From: Fusarium oxysporum f. sp. lycopersici 4287
Lineage: Eukaryota > Ascomycota > Sordariomycetes > Hypocreales > Nectriaceae
Direction of reading: 5' to 3'
Assembly: GCF_000149955.1 (NCBI RefSeq)
Contig: NC_030988.1
Location: 5,429,710 to 5,493,709, forward strand
DNA length: 64,000 nt
Under the pieces are notes generated by a model that ran no database searches, was not told where the DNA came from, and was given only the letters and a program-made list of their open reading frames with translations. Below are positions 24,286 through 34,439 of this stretch, piece by piece. Numbering within the stretch: the first letter of the stretch is position 1; every line of letters starts with the position of its first letter. The position numbers and the translations under genes are program-made.

Positions 24286-25622
24286 ATGCCTGCCCACCCG
24301 ACTCCCCCCGCTATCCCAGGAAGCCGCGCCGAATATGAGGCATGCTATGCAGAGGACCCCGATAAGTGGTACCAATACCTAAGCGACGCCTACGCCTGGA
24401 TGAAAGAACAGGAATCCAACCAGGTCGCAGCCGATAGGAAGCTCGTAGAGCTCCAAGTCCAGGTCGAGACCCAGCAAGAGGAAATCCTGAACCTCCAGAA
24501 CACCCTACAGGCGGTACAGATCGAGAAGTCCGCCGCCATGATGCAGAGGTCATGGGTAGAGGACCGGCTTGATAAGAAAGAAAAGGAACTAGAGGCGGCC
24601 CGGGATGAAGCCCGCCAAGCTATAGCCTCTAGACTACCTACTCTGAGATTGTGGGAGCGGCTCCGCCTCCTACTACCCGATCTACCGCCTCCGCCTACCT
24701 TTCAGAACGACTACCCGACCCTGAGAAGTTTGAAGCTACCCGCGCAGACTTACGCCGCTTCCGTGATGCCATTACAGAGAAACTAACCGTTAATGAAGAC
24801 CGATACCCGACTGCAGTGAGCCGTATGGCTTATGTGAATAGCCGACTGAACAAGGAATCCTACAAGCTCATACAACCTTACATCTTTAAGGGAGCTTGCC
24901 GCCTTCCAGACTATCAGGATATCTTGGATATCCTACAGGGCGCCTATGGGGACCCGAACGAAGCCAGAACAGCACGACGGAAGCTAGATGTTATCAAACA
25001 GAGAGATAGAGACTTCTCTACCTTCTATGCCGAGTTTCAGAGCCTGAGCCTTGATAGCGGCCTTGAGGGAGATGCCCTGGCCCCTTTCCTCGAGAAGGCC
25101 GTATCGAAAGAGCTATCCGAGATGCTCCTGAATAACCCCCCTGCCGATTACAGCTATAATACATTAGTATCGCACTTCAAGGAACTGGATATACGCCTGC
25201 AAGAATACCGTGAGAAGAGCCGACCCTATATCCCTAAGAGGTCGAACCCTATACCTCGTGTAGGTCCTACACGCACACGGGCCGAGAGACAAGAGAGGAA
25301 GTCCCCCTCGCCCCGTAGGGGTCGAAGCCCCCCTGAGAATCCCCAGCTTGCCGGAGACCCCATGGACTTAAGCAATCAACGCCGCTATATCCGCCCGAAC
25401 TACCGCAGAGAGAATAACCAGTGCTTCCGTTGCGGGTCGTCATCTCACTACCTCCGCGACTGCCCTGAACCCGACACCCGGCCTGCTAAATTCCGACACG
25501 CAGCTATTCCCCAGAGCCCTTACCGCTATAGCCGTCACTCCTCTCCAAGATCCCCGGCTCTAGACCGATCCGACTCCCGCAACTCACGAAGGCACCAGGA
25601 AAACGGGGCGAGCCTGTCCTAA
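24286..25622 (+). pseudogene. gypsy Gag, apparent one-base frameshift
   Basis: The ATG at 24286 opens a coiled-coil-rich N-terminal part (heptads through VETQQEEILNLQNTLQAV). Near 24640 the capsid part continues in another frame: PTTRSTASAYLSERLPDPEKF, then the Gag core DRDFSTFYAEFQSLSL. It ends with a Ser/Arg-rich tail and a CCHC zinc knuckle, CFRCGSSSHYLRDC, stopping at 25622. The two open frames overlap by over 130 bases, so a programmed shift is formally possible, but it would fall inside Gag, which is unusual. More likely one base was lost in this copy or in the assembly. Gag would form the particle and bind element RNA. Confidence 0.75.
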
Positions 25623-25732
25623 GTCGGCGGCAGGCTCCCGCCTCACTACCACCCGCACTGAAGATCAGACTATCTGCCGCCTCGGTCCATGGGATTCCAG
25701 TTGAAGAGGAAGGGAACCAACGTTCTAACTTA

Positions 25733-28700
25733 ATGATTTTACCTGCTAACCTAATATCAACTGGAAAGGAACCAATACCTTCTTACGCTATGACAGATAG
25801 CGGAGCAGAAGGGAAAGGATTCATTGATGAAAGCTGGGCTAAGTCCCAGAACCTGCAATTCCGCCCCCTGAAGAGGCCTTTCGAAATAGAAGTATTCGAT
25901 GGCCGCCCTGCCGAGAGTGGACAGATCACCCACTACGTCCGTGCCGGACTCCGTATCGCCGACCACTACCAGAAGAATATGTTATTCTACGTCACCCGGC
26001 TAGCCAGCTATCCTATAGTCTTAGGAATGCCCTGGTTAAAGCAACACGATCCACAGGTAGGCTTCGCAGCCCACACCTTTACCTTTAATAGTCTATACTG
26101 TCAGAAGTTCTGTAATACACCAGCCAAGCCCACAAAAATCAAAGCCCTACAGACCGTCCCAAAGAAATTCCTCCGCCAGCTAGAACAGAACATTCCCCAA
26201 AGCCTGAGGAGGAAGGATATCCTTCCTATATCCCTACAAGCTGTCAGACTATATAGCCGGAGAACCCGCTGTCGCTTCTTCGCTGTCACCCTGGAACAGA
26301 TAGACAGAGCATTACAGAATAAGAGTGAGGATCTGAGACTGCCCGAGGAACTACGAGAGTTCCAGGACGTATTTTCGCCTAAAGAAGCAGAGAAGCTACC
26401 TCCGCACCGAGCCGGAGATCACCACATTGAACTGATACCCGGAGGGAAGCTGCCCTTCGGCCCGCTATATGGAATGTCCCGAGAAGAGTTGACAGCTCTA
26501 CGAGAGTGGCTCGATGAGAACCTGCGCAAAGGATTCATCCGACCTAGCTCTTCACCCGTCGCCTCCCCAGTGCTGTTTGTCAAGAAGCCAGGCGGCGGGC
26601 TACGATTCTGCGTGGACTACAGGGCCCTGAATAATATCACCGTAAAGGACCGCTACCCGTTACCCCTGATCAAGGAATCCCTGAACAACCTGTCCGGCAT
26701 GAAGTACTTCTCCCGCATAGATATTGTATCCGCTTTTAACAACCTCCGGATCGAGAAGGGCCAAGAATACCTCACGGCCTTCCGGACCCGTTTCGGATTA
26801 TATGAGTCCCTGGTCATGCCCTTCGGCCTGACAGGAGCCCCTGCAACGTTTCAACGTTATATTAACGACGCTCTGCGAGAGCACCTGGATATATTCTGTA
26901 CAGCTTACTTAGACGACATCCTGATTTACAGCCGGACCCGGGAGGAGCACATAGAGCACCTCAAGTTGGTGCTCCAGAGGCTGAGATCCGCTGGGCTCTT
27001 CGCAAACCCATCGAAGTGCGAATTCCTAGTGAAAGGGACGAAATTCCTGGGCCTGATCGTGGGCCAGGAAGGCATCAGAATGGACCCCGCGAAGGTTGAG
27101 ACTGTTAAGAACTGGAAAACACCGACCTGCCTGACAGATGTACAAGCCTTCATTGGCTTCGGGAACTTCTATAGGAGGTTCATCCGTGACTTCTCAAAGC
27201 TCACAGCACCCCTGAATAGACTGACAAAAAAGGATGTACCCTTTATATGGGACGATACTTGCGAGAAGGCCTTTGTAAGGTTAAAGGAAGCCTTTATAAC
27301 GGCACCAATTCTACGCCCGTTTGACTGGACCAAGGACGTGATCCTTGAGACCGATGCCTCTGATTATGTCTCAGCAGGCGTACTCTCACAGTATGATAAC
27401 GAAGGAAGGTTACACCCGGTGGCGTTCTTCTCAAAGAAGCACACTGCTACAGAGTGTAACTACGAGATCTACGACAAGGAACTGATGGCTATTATCCGCT
27501 GTTTTGAAGAATGGAGACCTGAACTGGAGGGAGCACCCTCACCTATCAGAGTTATTACAGACCACAAGAACCTCGAGTACTTCACGACCACGAAGTTGCT
27601 GAATAGGAGGCAGGCTAGGTGGTCTGAATTCTTGTCCCGCTTTAATTTCCAGATCACCTATAGACCAGGGAAGCAAGGAGTTAAGCCCGATGCCCTGACC
27701 AGGAGGTCAGAGGACCTCCCTAAAGAGGGGGATGAGCGCCTGGCGCACCAGAGCCAAGTAGTCCTGAAGAAGGAGAATTGGCAACTTCCACCGTTAAAGG
27801 TCCAGAGAGCCCGCATCCGACAACCGCACCGACAAGGTTCAATACCAATAGAGGAACCCATCCTTTCCTTAGAGCTACCAGAAGACATTAGCCGCCTGTT
27901 AGACCAAGCCTATAAGACCGATGAAGATCTACAGTCGATACTGCAAGCCCTAGAAGAAGGAGCCCCACGCCACCCGAAGATCACACTTGCCGAATGCAAA
28001 GTAATACAAGACCGACTGCTATACCGAGACCGCGTTTATATTCCGAATTACGACCCCCTGAAGACCGCACTCCTGAAGGCTAGCCACGAACACCCTATAG
28101 CTGGTCACCCAGGCCGCGCCCGTACTTATGATCTACTCTCCCGCGATTACTACTGGCCTGGAATGCTGTCATATGTTGAACGATGGGTTAAGAACTGTCA
28201 TACCTGCCGAAGAGCCAATCCTGCCCGAGAGGCAAGGCAAGGAGTCCTAAAGCCCCTACCGGTACCTGAACGAGCCTGGCAACACATATCAATGGATTTT
28301 ATCACCTACCTGCCGCCCAGCGAAGGACACGACGCCATATTGATTATAGCCTGCCGCCTCACGAAGATGAGACATATTATCGCCTGTAAAGGGACCTGTG
28401 ATGCAGAAGACACCGCCCGTTATTACCTGAAAGAGGTGTGGAAGCTACATGGCCTCCCACATACAATTATATCAGACCGGGGACCCCAATTTGTGGCTGA
28501 GTTCTGGAAGAAGCTTACCCAGCAGCTATCAATCAACTCGCTGCTATCAACCGCCTATCACCCCGAGACCGATGGACAGACAGAACGCTTAAATGCGATA
28601 TTGGAACAGTACCTGAGAGCCTATGTATCTTACTTACAAGATGACTGGAGCCGATGGCTCCCTCTGGCCGAGTTCGCTGCGAACTCCCTGAAGTCTGAGA

Positions 28701-29368
28701 CGACCGGTATGTCCCCGTTCTTCGCGAATTACGGATTCAACCCGCGGATGGGCTTCGAGCCTACAATTACAGTCAAAGGAACACCTGCCACAAGAGACGC
28801 TGAGAAGTTCGCGCAAAAAATGAATGAGATACTGGAATACCTACGCTCCGAGAGTATAGCCGCGCAAGCCCGCTACGAAACCCAAGCGAACCGTCACCGA
28901 CGACCTGCCAGACAATATCGTGAAGGAGATCACGTTTGGTTAGACGCCCGAAACATCAAGACATTGAGACCGCAGAAGAAGCTAGACTGGAAGAACATCG
29001 GCCCGCTTAAGATCACGAAGGTTATCTCCCCGTACGCCTACCGACTGGAACTGCCTGCCAGTATGAAGATACACCCGGTATTTCACACAAACCTGCTTAA
29101 GCCCGCCGCTACCGACCCGCTGCCGGGCCAGAATCCAGACCCGCCGCCGCCTGTCGAAGCTGAAGGAGTAGAGGAGTGGGAAGTCGAAGATATCGTAGAT
29201 TCCCGCTGGGACAGACGCGGCCGCGGAGGCCGTCCTAGACTGAAGTATACCGTGAAATGGGCTGGATACGCAGACCCAACAGAAGTCCCCGCAGACTATG
29301 TGGAGAACGCCGCCGAGGTTGTGGCTAACTTCCACAGGAGATATCCCGATAAACCTGGACCACAGTGA
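25733..29368 (+). CDS. gypsy Pol polyprotein with chromodomain
   Basis: An uninterrupted 1,211-residue frame. Domains in order: aspartic protease ([11 protein letters not shown] near residue 25); reverse transcriptase with [18 protein letters not shown] and the catalytic YLDDILIY; RNase H ([18 protein letters not shown]); integrase with an HHCC zinc domain ([11 protein letters not shown] to CHTCRRAN), then the catalytic D-D-E in [16 protein letters not shown] and TDGQTERLN; and a C-terminal chromodomain ([22 protein letters not shown]). The chromodomain marks it as a chromovirus and probably directs insertion to particular chromatin. All catalytic motifs are intact, so this copy could supply active enzyme. 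It starts 110 bases after gag in a different frame. Confidence 0.93.
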   Translation: MILPANLISTGKEPIPSYAMTDSGAEGKGFIDESWAKSQNLQFRPLKRPFEIEVFDGRPAESGQITHYVRAGLRIADHYQKNMLFYVTRLASYPIVLGMPWLKQHDPQVGFAAHTFTFNSLYCQKFCNTPAKPTKIKALQTVPKKFLRQLEQNIPQSLRRKDILPISLQAVRLYSRRTRCRFFAVTLEQIDRALQNKSEDLRLPEELREFQDVFSPKEAEKLPPHRAGDHHIELIPGGKLPFGPLYGMSREELTALREWLDENLRKGFIRPSSSPVASPVLFVKKPGGGLRFCVDYRALNNITVKDRYPLPLIKESLNNLSGMKYFSRIDIVSAFNNLRIEKGQEYLTAFRTRFGLYESLVMPFGLTGAPATFQRYINDALREHLDIFCTAYLDDILIYSRTREEHIEHLKLVLQRLRSAGLFANPSKCEFLVKGTKFLGLIVGQEGIRMDPAKVETVKNWKTPTCLTDVQAFIGFGNFYRRFIRDFSKLTAPLNRLTKKDVPFIWDDTCEKAFVRLKEAFITAPILRPFDWTKDVILETDASDYVSAGVLSQYDNEGRLHPVAFFSKKHTATECNYEIYDKELMAIIRCFEEWRPELEGAPSPIRVITDHKNLEYFTTTKLLNRRQARWSEFLSRFNFQITYRPGKQGVKPDALTRRSEDLPKEGDERLAHQSQVVLKKENWQLPPLKVQRARIRQPHRQGSIPIEEPILSLELPEDISRLLDQAYKTDEDLQSILQALEEGAPRHPKITLAECKVIQDRLLYRDRVYIPNYDPLKTALLKASHEHPIAGHPGRARTYDLLSRDYYWPGMLSYVERWVKNCHTCRRANPAREARQGVLKPLPVPERAWQHISMDFITYLPPSEGHDAILIIACRLTKMRHIIACKGTCDAEDTARYYLKEVWKLHGLPHTIISDRGPQFVAEFWKKLTQQLSINSLLSTAYHPETDGQTERLNAILEQYLRAYVSYLQDDWSRWLPLAEFAANSLKSETTGMSPFFANYGFNPRMGFEPTITVKGTPATRDAEKFAQKMNEILEYLRSESIAAQARYETQANRHRRPARQYREGDHVWLDARNIKTLRPQKKLDWKNIGPLKITKVISPYAYRLELPASMKIHPVFHTNLLKPAATDPLPGQNPDPPPPVEAEGVEEWEVEDIVDSRWDRRGRGGRPRLKYTVKWAGYADPTEVPADYVENAAEVVANFHRRYPDKPGPQ

Positions 29369-29407
29369 CCTATCTCGACAGAGCTCGATGCTAAGAGAGG
29401 GGGGTAC

Positions 29408-29645
29408 TGTCACAGCTCGACCAGACTGGCCTACCCTAGACCACTAACAAGGTAGATCCGGATCACGTGGCGATACGTTATCGCAGAGACTTTGTTTACC
29501 GACCAGATAGTTCCTGAACGTAGCTCCTCGAGCTACGTCTTGTTAATAGAGCCTGACCTGCCTGCAGTGCCTATCCGTAGCAATAGACCGTATTCTGCCT
29601 GAAGCGTTCCCCGTTCACCTGCCCTACCGAGCCCAGCCCGTGACA
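29408..29645 (+). repeat. 3' LTR of the gypsy element
   Basis: Matches the 5' LTR over all 238 bp by eye, from TGTCACAG to CCGTGACA, and is followed directly by the target duplication TAAGG. Confidence 0.93.
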
Positions 29646-29848
29646 TAAGGTTTATAGCTATATGTAATTTTTTAAAAAGTCTAAGAAAGGTAATGTAGCT
29701 TATTTTAGAACTTATATATAGGCTATTAAATTTATAGCTATTTTAGGTTTAAGTTAGGGTTTTTATAAGCTTTTAAAAATTGGATTTTAAGGTGTATAGA
29801 GTAGTGGTGCACTCGCTTGTCTGGTGCACGTGCTTATCGTATACGTTA

Positions 29849-30187
29849 TTCAACTCTACAAATTATGTCATAACTGCGACATGCACACATTATAAGTCAA
29901 TTAAAACTAGCTGGTCTGAAAGGGGTTATGTCATATTTGCAACATAGAGATCATCACACTCTAATATGCGCGACCAGGCAACGTAACAGGGCACGCGTTG
30001 TTGCATAAACTTGGAGTCATAGTCTGGTCAGCTTTCTAGCATTGGCGAGTCCATAAACCATAAATTACAAGTCATTGGCACTCTTGGCATGCTCGGCATC
30101 CTCTAAACTCCTTGGACAAGCTTTCAAAAGACCAATTTTACTGCAACTCCAATTTTTCCCCGCACCTGTCATTCTACCACATTCTAA
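29849..30187. other. intergenic, upstream of the 30.2-kb gene
   Basis: No coding signal between the right MITE end and the ATG at 30188; presumably the promoter of the following gene. Confidence 0.5.
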
Positions 30188-31186
30188 ATGGATAAATCCG
30201 GCAAGGAGATCGCATCGCCAGCATATAAGCCCCCGTTCCCGCCAACTTCTTCCTTGGTTTATCAGGATGACCTAGTCCTCCCTGCAGCCTTCAACGATAT
30301 ATCTCCCTTAGCAAGGGAACTGCAGCCACTGAGATATGAGGCCGGAGATGAGGTGCATAGATTTCTTTGCGCCTTTTTCGATCTTTCTCGATTCAATGCC
30401 ATACGCAAGATGTTATGGCTAATCGCCGTCCATGGAGCTCCCCGATCATTATACTACCAGAAATTCCTGCGTCGTGAAATTGTAATTGCAGAGGAACTGG
30501 ATCTTCATCTTGTTTGGGCTAAGTCGAGAATATTTATCAAGCCACTACCGGACTTTCTCCTCAACTACGATTTCTGGGAGGCCAACATATCCTGTGACCC
30601 TCAATTGCACCGAGCAGCGTGCGGGCTTCTGTACTCTTATTGTGGCCTTATTCGCTTTGGTCATGATTTGCGGGTGGCTCAAGAATCTCGTCTAATCAAT
30701 GAGAACCTGGACTACCGAGCTTGGTCGGAATTTGCCCGTATAATACTACCAAATCTCAACCCCAAGGACTCTAATATCATGGACAAACGATTCCAATACG
30801 GCGAGTTGCGGTTAAATCGGCTCGATACGATTTACCGATATTCGCCCTACAAGTTTTCCATATCCAGTATCCTTCAAGGCTTCCCCCATGCTTTGACCGA
30901 GAGCTATGTGCCTTACATGGACCAGTACAATAACGCAGTGTCAGCGTTTGGTATCATTGTTATTATTCTGTCGGCTTTCAATTTATCATTAGCCTCACAC
31001 TCGAAAAGTCCAGATCCTGATCTTCAGCAAGCAGCATACGGTTTCAGTATATTCGCGATGATTTTATGCGCCGCCCTTACTGGATTGTTTATTGTATTAC
31101 CCTTGGTTTCCTCACTAGCGACAATCTATGGCTCTTTTGCCATACGAAGACGACTTGAGAAAAGAAATGAGGACAATTACGCGTAG
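30188..31186 (+). CDS. conserved fungal protein with two C-terminal membrane helices
   Basis: An intronless frame of 332 residues. Most of the protein is soluble and rich in aromatic and charged residues (IFIKPLPDFLLNYDFW, LHRAACGLLYSYCGLIRFG, RFQYGELRLNRLDTIYR). Two hydrophobic segments follow near residues 258-275 (AFGIIVIILSAFNLSLA) and 293-318 (FAMILCAALTGLFIVLPLV), then a basic tail. The pattern resembles a family of uncharacterised fungal proteins I believe is catalogued as DUF6601; I am not certain of the accession. Function is unknown. It is the only intact host gene in about 15 kb of transposons and shows no decay, suggesting selection or recent arrival. Confidence 0.75.
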   Translation: MDKSGKEIASPAYKPPFPPTSSLVYQDDLVLPAAFNDISPLARELQPLRYEAGDEVHRFLCAFFDLSRFNAIRKMLWLIAVHGAPRSLYYQKFLRREIVIAEELDLHLVWAKSRIFIKPLPDFLLNYDFWEANISCDPQLHRAACGLLYSYCGLIRFGHDLRVAQESRLINENLDYRAWSEFARIILPNLNPKDSNIMDKRFQYGELRLNRLDTIYRYSPYKFSISSILQGFPHALTESYVPYMDQYNNAVSAFGIIVIILSAFNLSLASHSKSPDPDLQQAAYGFSIFAMILCAALTGLFIVLPLVSSLATIYGSFAIRRRLEKRNEDNYA

Positions 31187-31416
31187 CTTAGTTATTATTA
31201 CCCGCACTCTGTAGTCTTGGTATAATATACTTTGGTTGGGATGTTTACGCTTGAGTCATTGGAGCCAAGCAATACTGTGTTTGTAGCTATCTTCTTGTCA
31301 GAGATAATTGCTAGAAGATGTAATAGCCTGCAGATTTATTTAGAATTATTTAATATATATGTTGATGAGAGATGTATCGGCATAGTCTACAGAGATAACG
31401 ATTCTTCTGGTATATA

Positions 31417-31509
31417 TAACGTACTTGATAAGCGAGTGCCACATACAAGCGAATGCAACACTTATACTGTACAGCTAAAAGTAAAAATATTAGATTTCCT
31501 AAAACTAGC
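31417..31509 (+). mobile_element. MITE end fragment, related TIR
   Basis: Begins TAACGTACTTGATAAGCGAG and has a second box TACAAGCGAATGCAACA, the same architecture as the neighbouring elements. Pogo element B follows directly at 31510; the rest of this MITE was not found. Confidence 0.6.
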
Positions 31510-33355
31510 TAACGTGTTTGATAAGCGAGTTGACCAAAAATCCCTCAACTTTCATTATTACCATTTGATTAAATACTTCTCAACAACCTAATATGACACA
31601 GCCTTCAAATGAAGCTAGAACCCTTCTTGCCCTTCAGGTCCTTCAAAATAACCCAAAACTAAGCATCCGACGCGCTGCAAGTATATATAAGGTTAGATAC
31701 GGTACCCTCCGTAACCGAAAGAATGGCATGCAATCGCGGTGCGATTCTATCCCAAACTCACGGAGACTATCTGATCTAGAAGAGAAGATAATAGTCCAAT
31801 TCATTCTTGACCTAGATTCGCGAGGATGTCCCTCGCGACTGCGTTTTGTGGAAGAAATGGCCAATTCTCTGCTTGCAGACCGCAATGCATCACCTGTCGG
31901 CAAGCGTTGGGCTCATAACTTCGTAAAGCGACAACCAGAGCTAAAGACGCGTTTATTTCGGAGATATGACTATCAGAGAGCTAAATGCGAAGATCCGACT
32001 ATTATTCGTGGCTGGTTTAGGCTTGTGCAGAATACAATTGCAAAGTATGGTATCCGATCAGATGATATCTGGAACTTTGATGAGACTGGCTTTATGATGG
32101 GCATCATTATGGCCGGAATGGTGGTCACCGGTTCAGAAAGGCAAGGAAGGCCAAAATCAGTGCAGCCTGGAAACCGGGAATGGATTACAGTAATCCAGGC
32201 GATTAATGCGGAAGGTCAATTAATCGCGCCGTTTATCATTGGTGCAGGCCAATACCACCTTACGAATTGGTACCGAGAATGCGAGCTCCCCGGCGATTGG
32301 GTTATTGCAACGAGCCAAAACGGATGGACAAATAACGAGCTGGGTCTAGAGTGGCTAAAGCACTTTGATCGGTCTACAAGTAACCGATCAACTGGTCCCT
32401 ATCGTCTTCTGATCCTTGATGGTCACGAAAGCCACCACTCTGCCGATTTCGAGAGATATTGTAAGGAGAACAAGATCATCACGCTCTGTTTGCCTGCCCA
32501 TGCATCTCATCTACTCCAGCCTCTTGATGTTGGGTGCTTTGGGCCGCTGAAACAGGCTTATGGTCGAGAAATAGAGCATCTGATCAGATGCTCTGTAACC
32601 CACATTTCTAAGACTGAGTTCTTTTCTGCCTTTTATACTGCATTTAAAGCTACTTTTACAGAAAGCAATATCCGGGGAGGTTTTAGAGGAGCTGGGCTTG
32701 CTCCTTCAACCCGGAAAATGTAATCTCAAAGCTTGATGTGCAGCTACGGACTCCAACGCCTCCTCAGGAGGCTGTTGAACCTTCGACCCCATGGGTTTCA
32801 AAGACTCCAAAGACAGCTACTGAGGCCCAATCTCAATCTGAATACCTTGAAAAACGAATCAGGAAGCATAAGAGCAGCTCCCCAGAGTCAATAATTGAAG
32901 CTTTAAAGTCTAGTACTAAAGCAACAAAGGCAGCTTTACATCGGCTAGCCTTAGTAGAGGCTAGGTTAAAGGATCTTGAACAAGCAAATAAGATACTAGG
33001 CCGGCGCCGAAGGTCAAAAAGGACCAGACTACAGAAAGGAGGGGCAATGACTGTACAGGAAGCATCGCAAGTAATTGATCAGATGGATGTTGATGCGCAG
33101 GTAGTGGCTGAATCATATAGAAATGGTGCTCGAGGAAGGTCGGATCGACTGGGTGGTCGGCGTTGTGGTGTATGCGGTAAGGCCGGGCATAATGCAAGGA
33201 CCTGTCAGGTAGTAATTGAGACATCTGGGGAAGAGTATAGTGAGTGATTTTAATTGATTAGATAGTTTGTGATGGTTTTATGGCAATTTTCATTTAGATA
33301 GTTAAGATTTTTGGTCAACTCGCTTGTCTGGTCAACTCGCTTATCAAACACGTTA
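31510..33355 (+). mobile_element. pogo-type transposon B
   Basis: 1.85 kb with TIRs starting TAACGTGTTTGATAAGCGAG. The right end carries two tandem boxes ending in GAGTTGACC, the left end only one. The right end abuts the MITE at 33356 with no spacer. It encodes one transposase with a single frameshift. Confidence 0.85.
31593..33247 (+). pseudogene. pogo-type transposase B with zinc knuckle, frameshifted
   Basis: Opens MTQPSNEARTLLALQVLQ, with a psq-like helix-turn-helix (LSIRRAASIYKVRYGTLRNR) and a CENP-B-type domain. The DDE_1 core has DDIWNFDETGFMMG, LLILDGHESHHS and HLLQPLDVGCFG. Near 32690-32700 one base is missing relative to element C, giving a stop at 32723; the C-terminal part stays open in the next frame (32738-33247). 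That part holds coiled-coil sequence and a CCHC knuckle, CGVCGKAGHNARTC, near the end. Otherwise it looks complete, so decay appears recent. Confidence 0.83.
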
Positions 33356-33798
33356 TAACGTGCATGATAAGCAAGTGCTCCAGACAAGCAAGTGCTCCAC
33401 TACCCTATATACCTTAAAATTCAGTTTTAAAAAGCTTATAAAAAGCTTAACTTGTGCCTAAAATGGCTATAATTTTAATAGCTTATATATAGGTACTAAA
33501 GTAAGCTATAATAAATTTTTAAGATGTTTAAAAAAAATCCTATATAGCTATAAGCCTGAAAGTTTATTTACACTGTAAAAAACACTGTATTTTAAGGTTT
33601 TCTATATAAAATAAAATAGCTAAAAGTCTTCAAAAAATACAATTTGATAAAGCTAGCTATACTATTATATAAAATATTTTTATTAGAGTTTTAACTATTT
33701 TATTTAAGGTTTTAAATACTATAGGGTAGTCTGCCTTTATATTACACAGTATAGTGGAGTACTTGCTTGTATGGAGCACTTGCTTATCATGCACGTTA
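33356..33798. mobile_element. MITE 2, same TIR superfamily
   Basis: A 443-bp AT-rich element without coding sequence. The left TIR is TAACGTGCATGATAAGCAAG followed by GCTCCA and a tandem GACAAGCAAGTGCTCCA box; the right TIR is its complement with two substitutions. It is a non-autonomous partner of a pogo-type element with matching box sequence, which is not present in this window. Confidence 0.8.
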
Positions 33799-34219
33799 CG
33801 AGTAATTAAAATTTACGAAAAATGATTTTGGATTTATTGGAGAAAAAGTTATACAATTTTCTTTTTATTAAACTTTTATTTAATTTTTTAAGCCATTAAT
33901 ACCAAAGATTAACAAAAGAATACAGTGTGAACAAGCTTTTTTGTATTAACTCTATAAATAATAATAGATAAAATTTAGTAAAATTCTCCTGCATAAGTTT
34001 CTATCTAATTACCCGTTGGCTCGACCTGACGGTGGCCAACTTAGCAAGCTAAGTTGGGCACAAAACCTTGAGACACGCACAAAAGGGTGAGACATATCTT
34101 CATTGGTGCAATCTACCTCCTTCAATGTTATCCGGAGATTGAGCATGGAAATAACCGGGAATAAAATACTGTAAATTACACTAACAAACTTACATTAAGT
34201 TTACTAGTTATCAAGATTG
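33799..34219. other. AT-rich intergenic, no gene seen
   Basis: Between MITE 2 and the assembly gap. No recognisable element ends or coding sequence. Confidence 0.5.
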
Positions 34220-34432
34220 NNNNNNNNNNNNNNNNNNNNNNNNNNNNNNNNNNNNNNNNNNNNNNNNNNNNNNNNNNNNNNNNNNNNNNNNNNNNNNNNN
34301 NNNNNNNNNNNNNNNNNNNNNNNNNNNNNNNNNNNNNNNNNNNNNNNNNNNNNNNNNNNNNNNNNNNNNNNNNNNNNNNNNNNNNNNNNNNNNNNNNNNN
34401 NNNNNNNNNNNNNNNNNNNNNNNNNNNNNNNN
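34220..34432. other. assembly gap (N run)
   Basis: 213 unresolved bases. Open frames drawn through the Ns have no meaning. It lies next to repeated element ends, a likely cause of the gap. Confidence 0.99.
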
Positions 34433-34439
34433 ATTTCCT

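Larger units (their letters stand above)
24014..29645 (+). mobile_element. Ty3/gypsy chromovirus
   Basis: A complete 5.6-kb LTR retrotransposon: two 238-bp LTRs that look identical by eye, gag, pol with a C-terminal chromodomain, and a purine-rich tract (AGAGAGGGGGG) just before the 3' LTR. The 5-bp target duplication TAAGG flanks it at 24009-24013 and 29646-29650. Identical LTRs and an open pol imply recent insertion. I could not identify the primer-binding site. Confidence 0.93.
23777..29848. mobile_element. MITE split by a gypsy element
   Basis: Non-coding AT-rich element of about 435 bp without the insertion. Its ends are TAACGTATACGACAAGCGCG at the left and, reverse-complemented at the right, TAACGTATACGATAAGCACG. 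Each TIR holds two tandem RACAAGC/GATAAGC boxes. The interior is related, in inverse orientation, to the MITE at 33356-33798. The gypsy element at 24014-29645 sits inside it. Confidence 0.75.
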
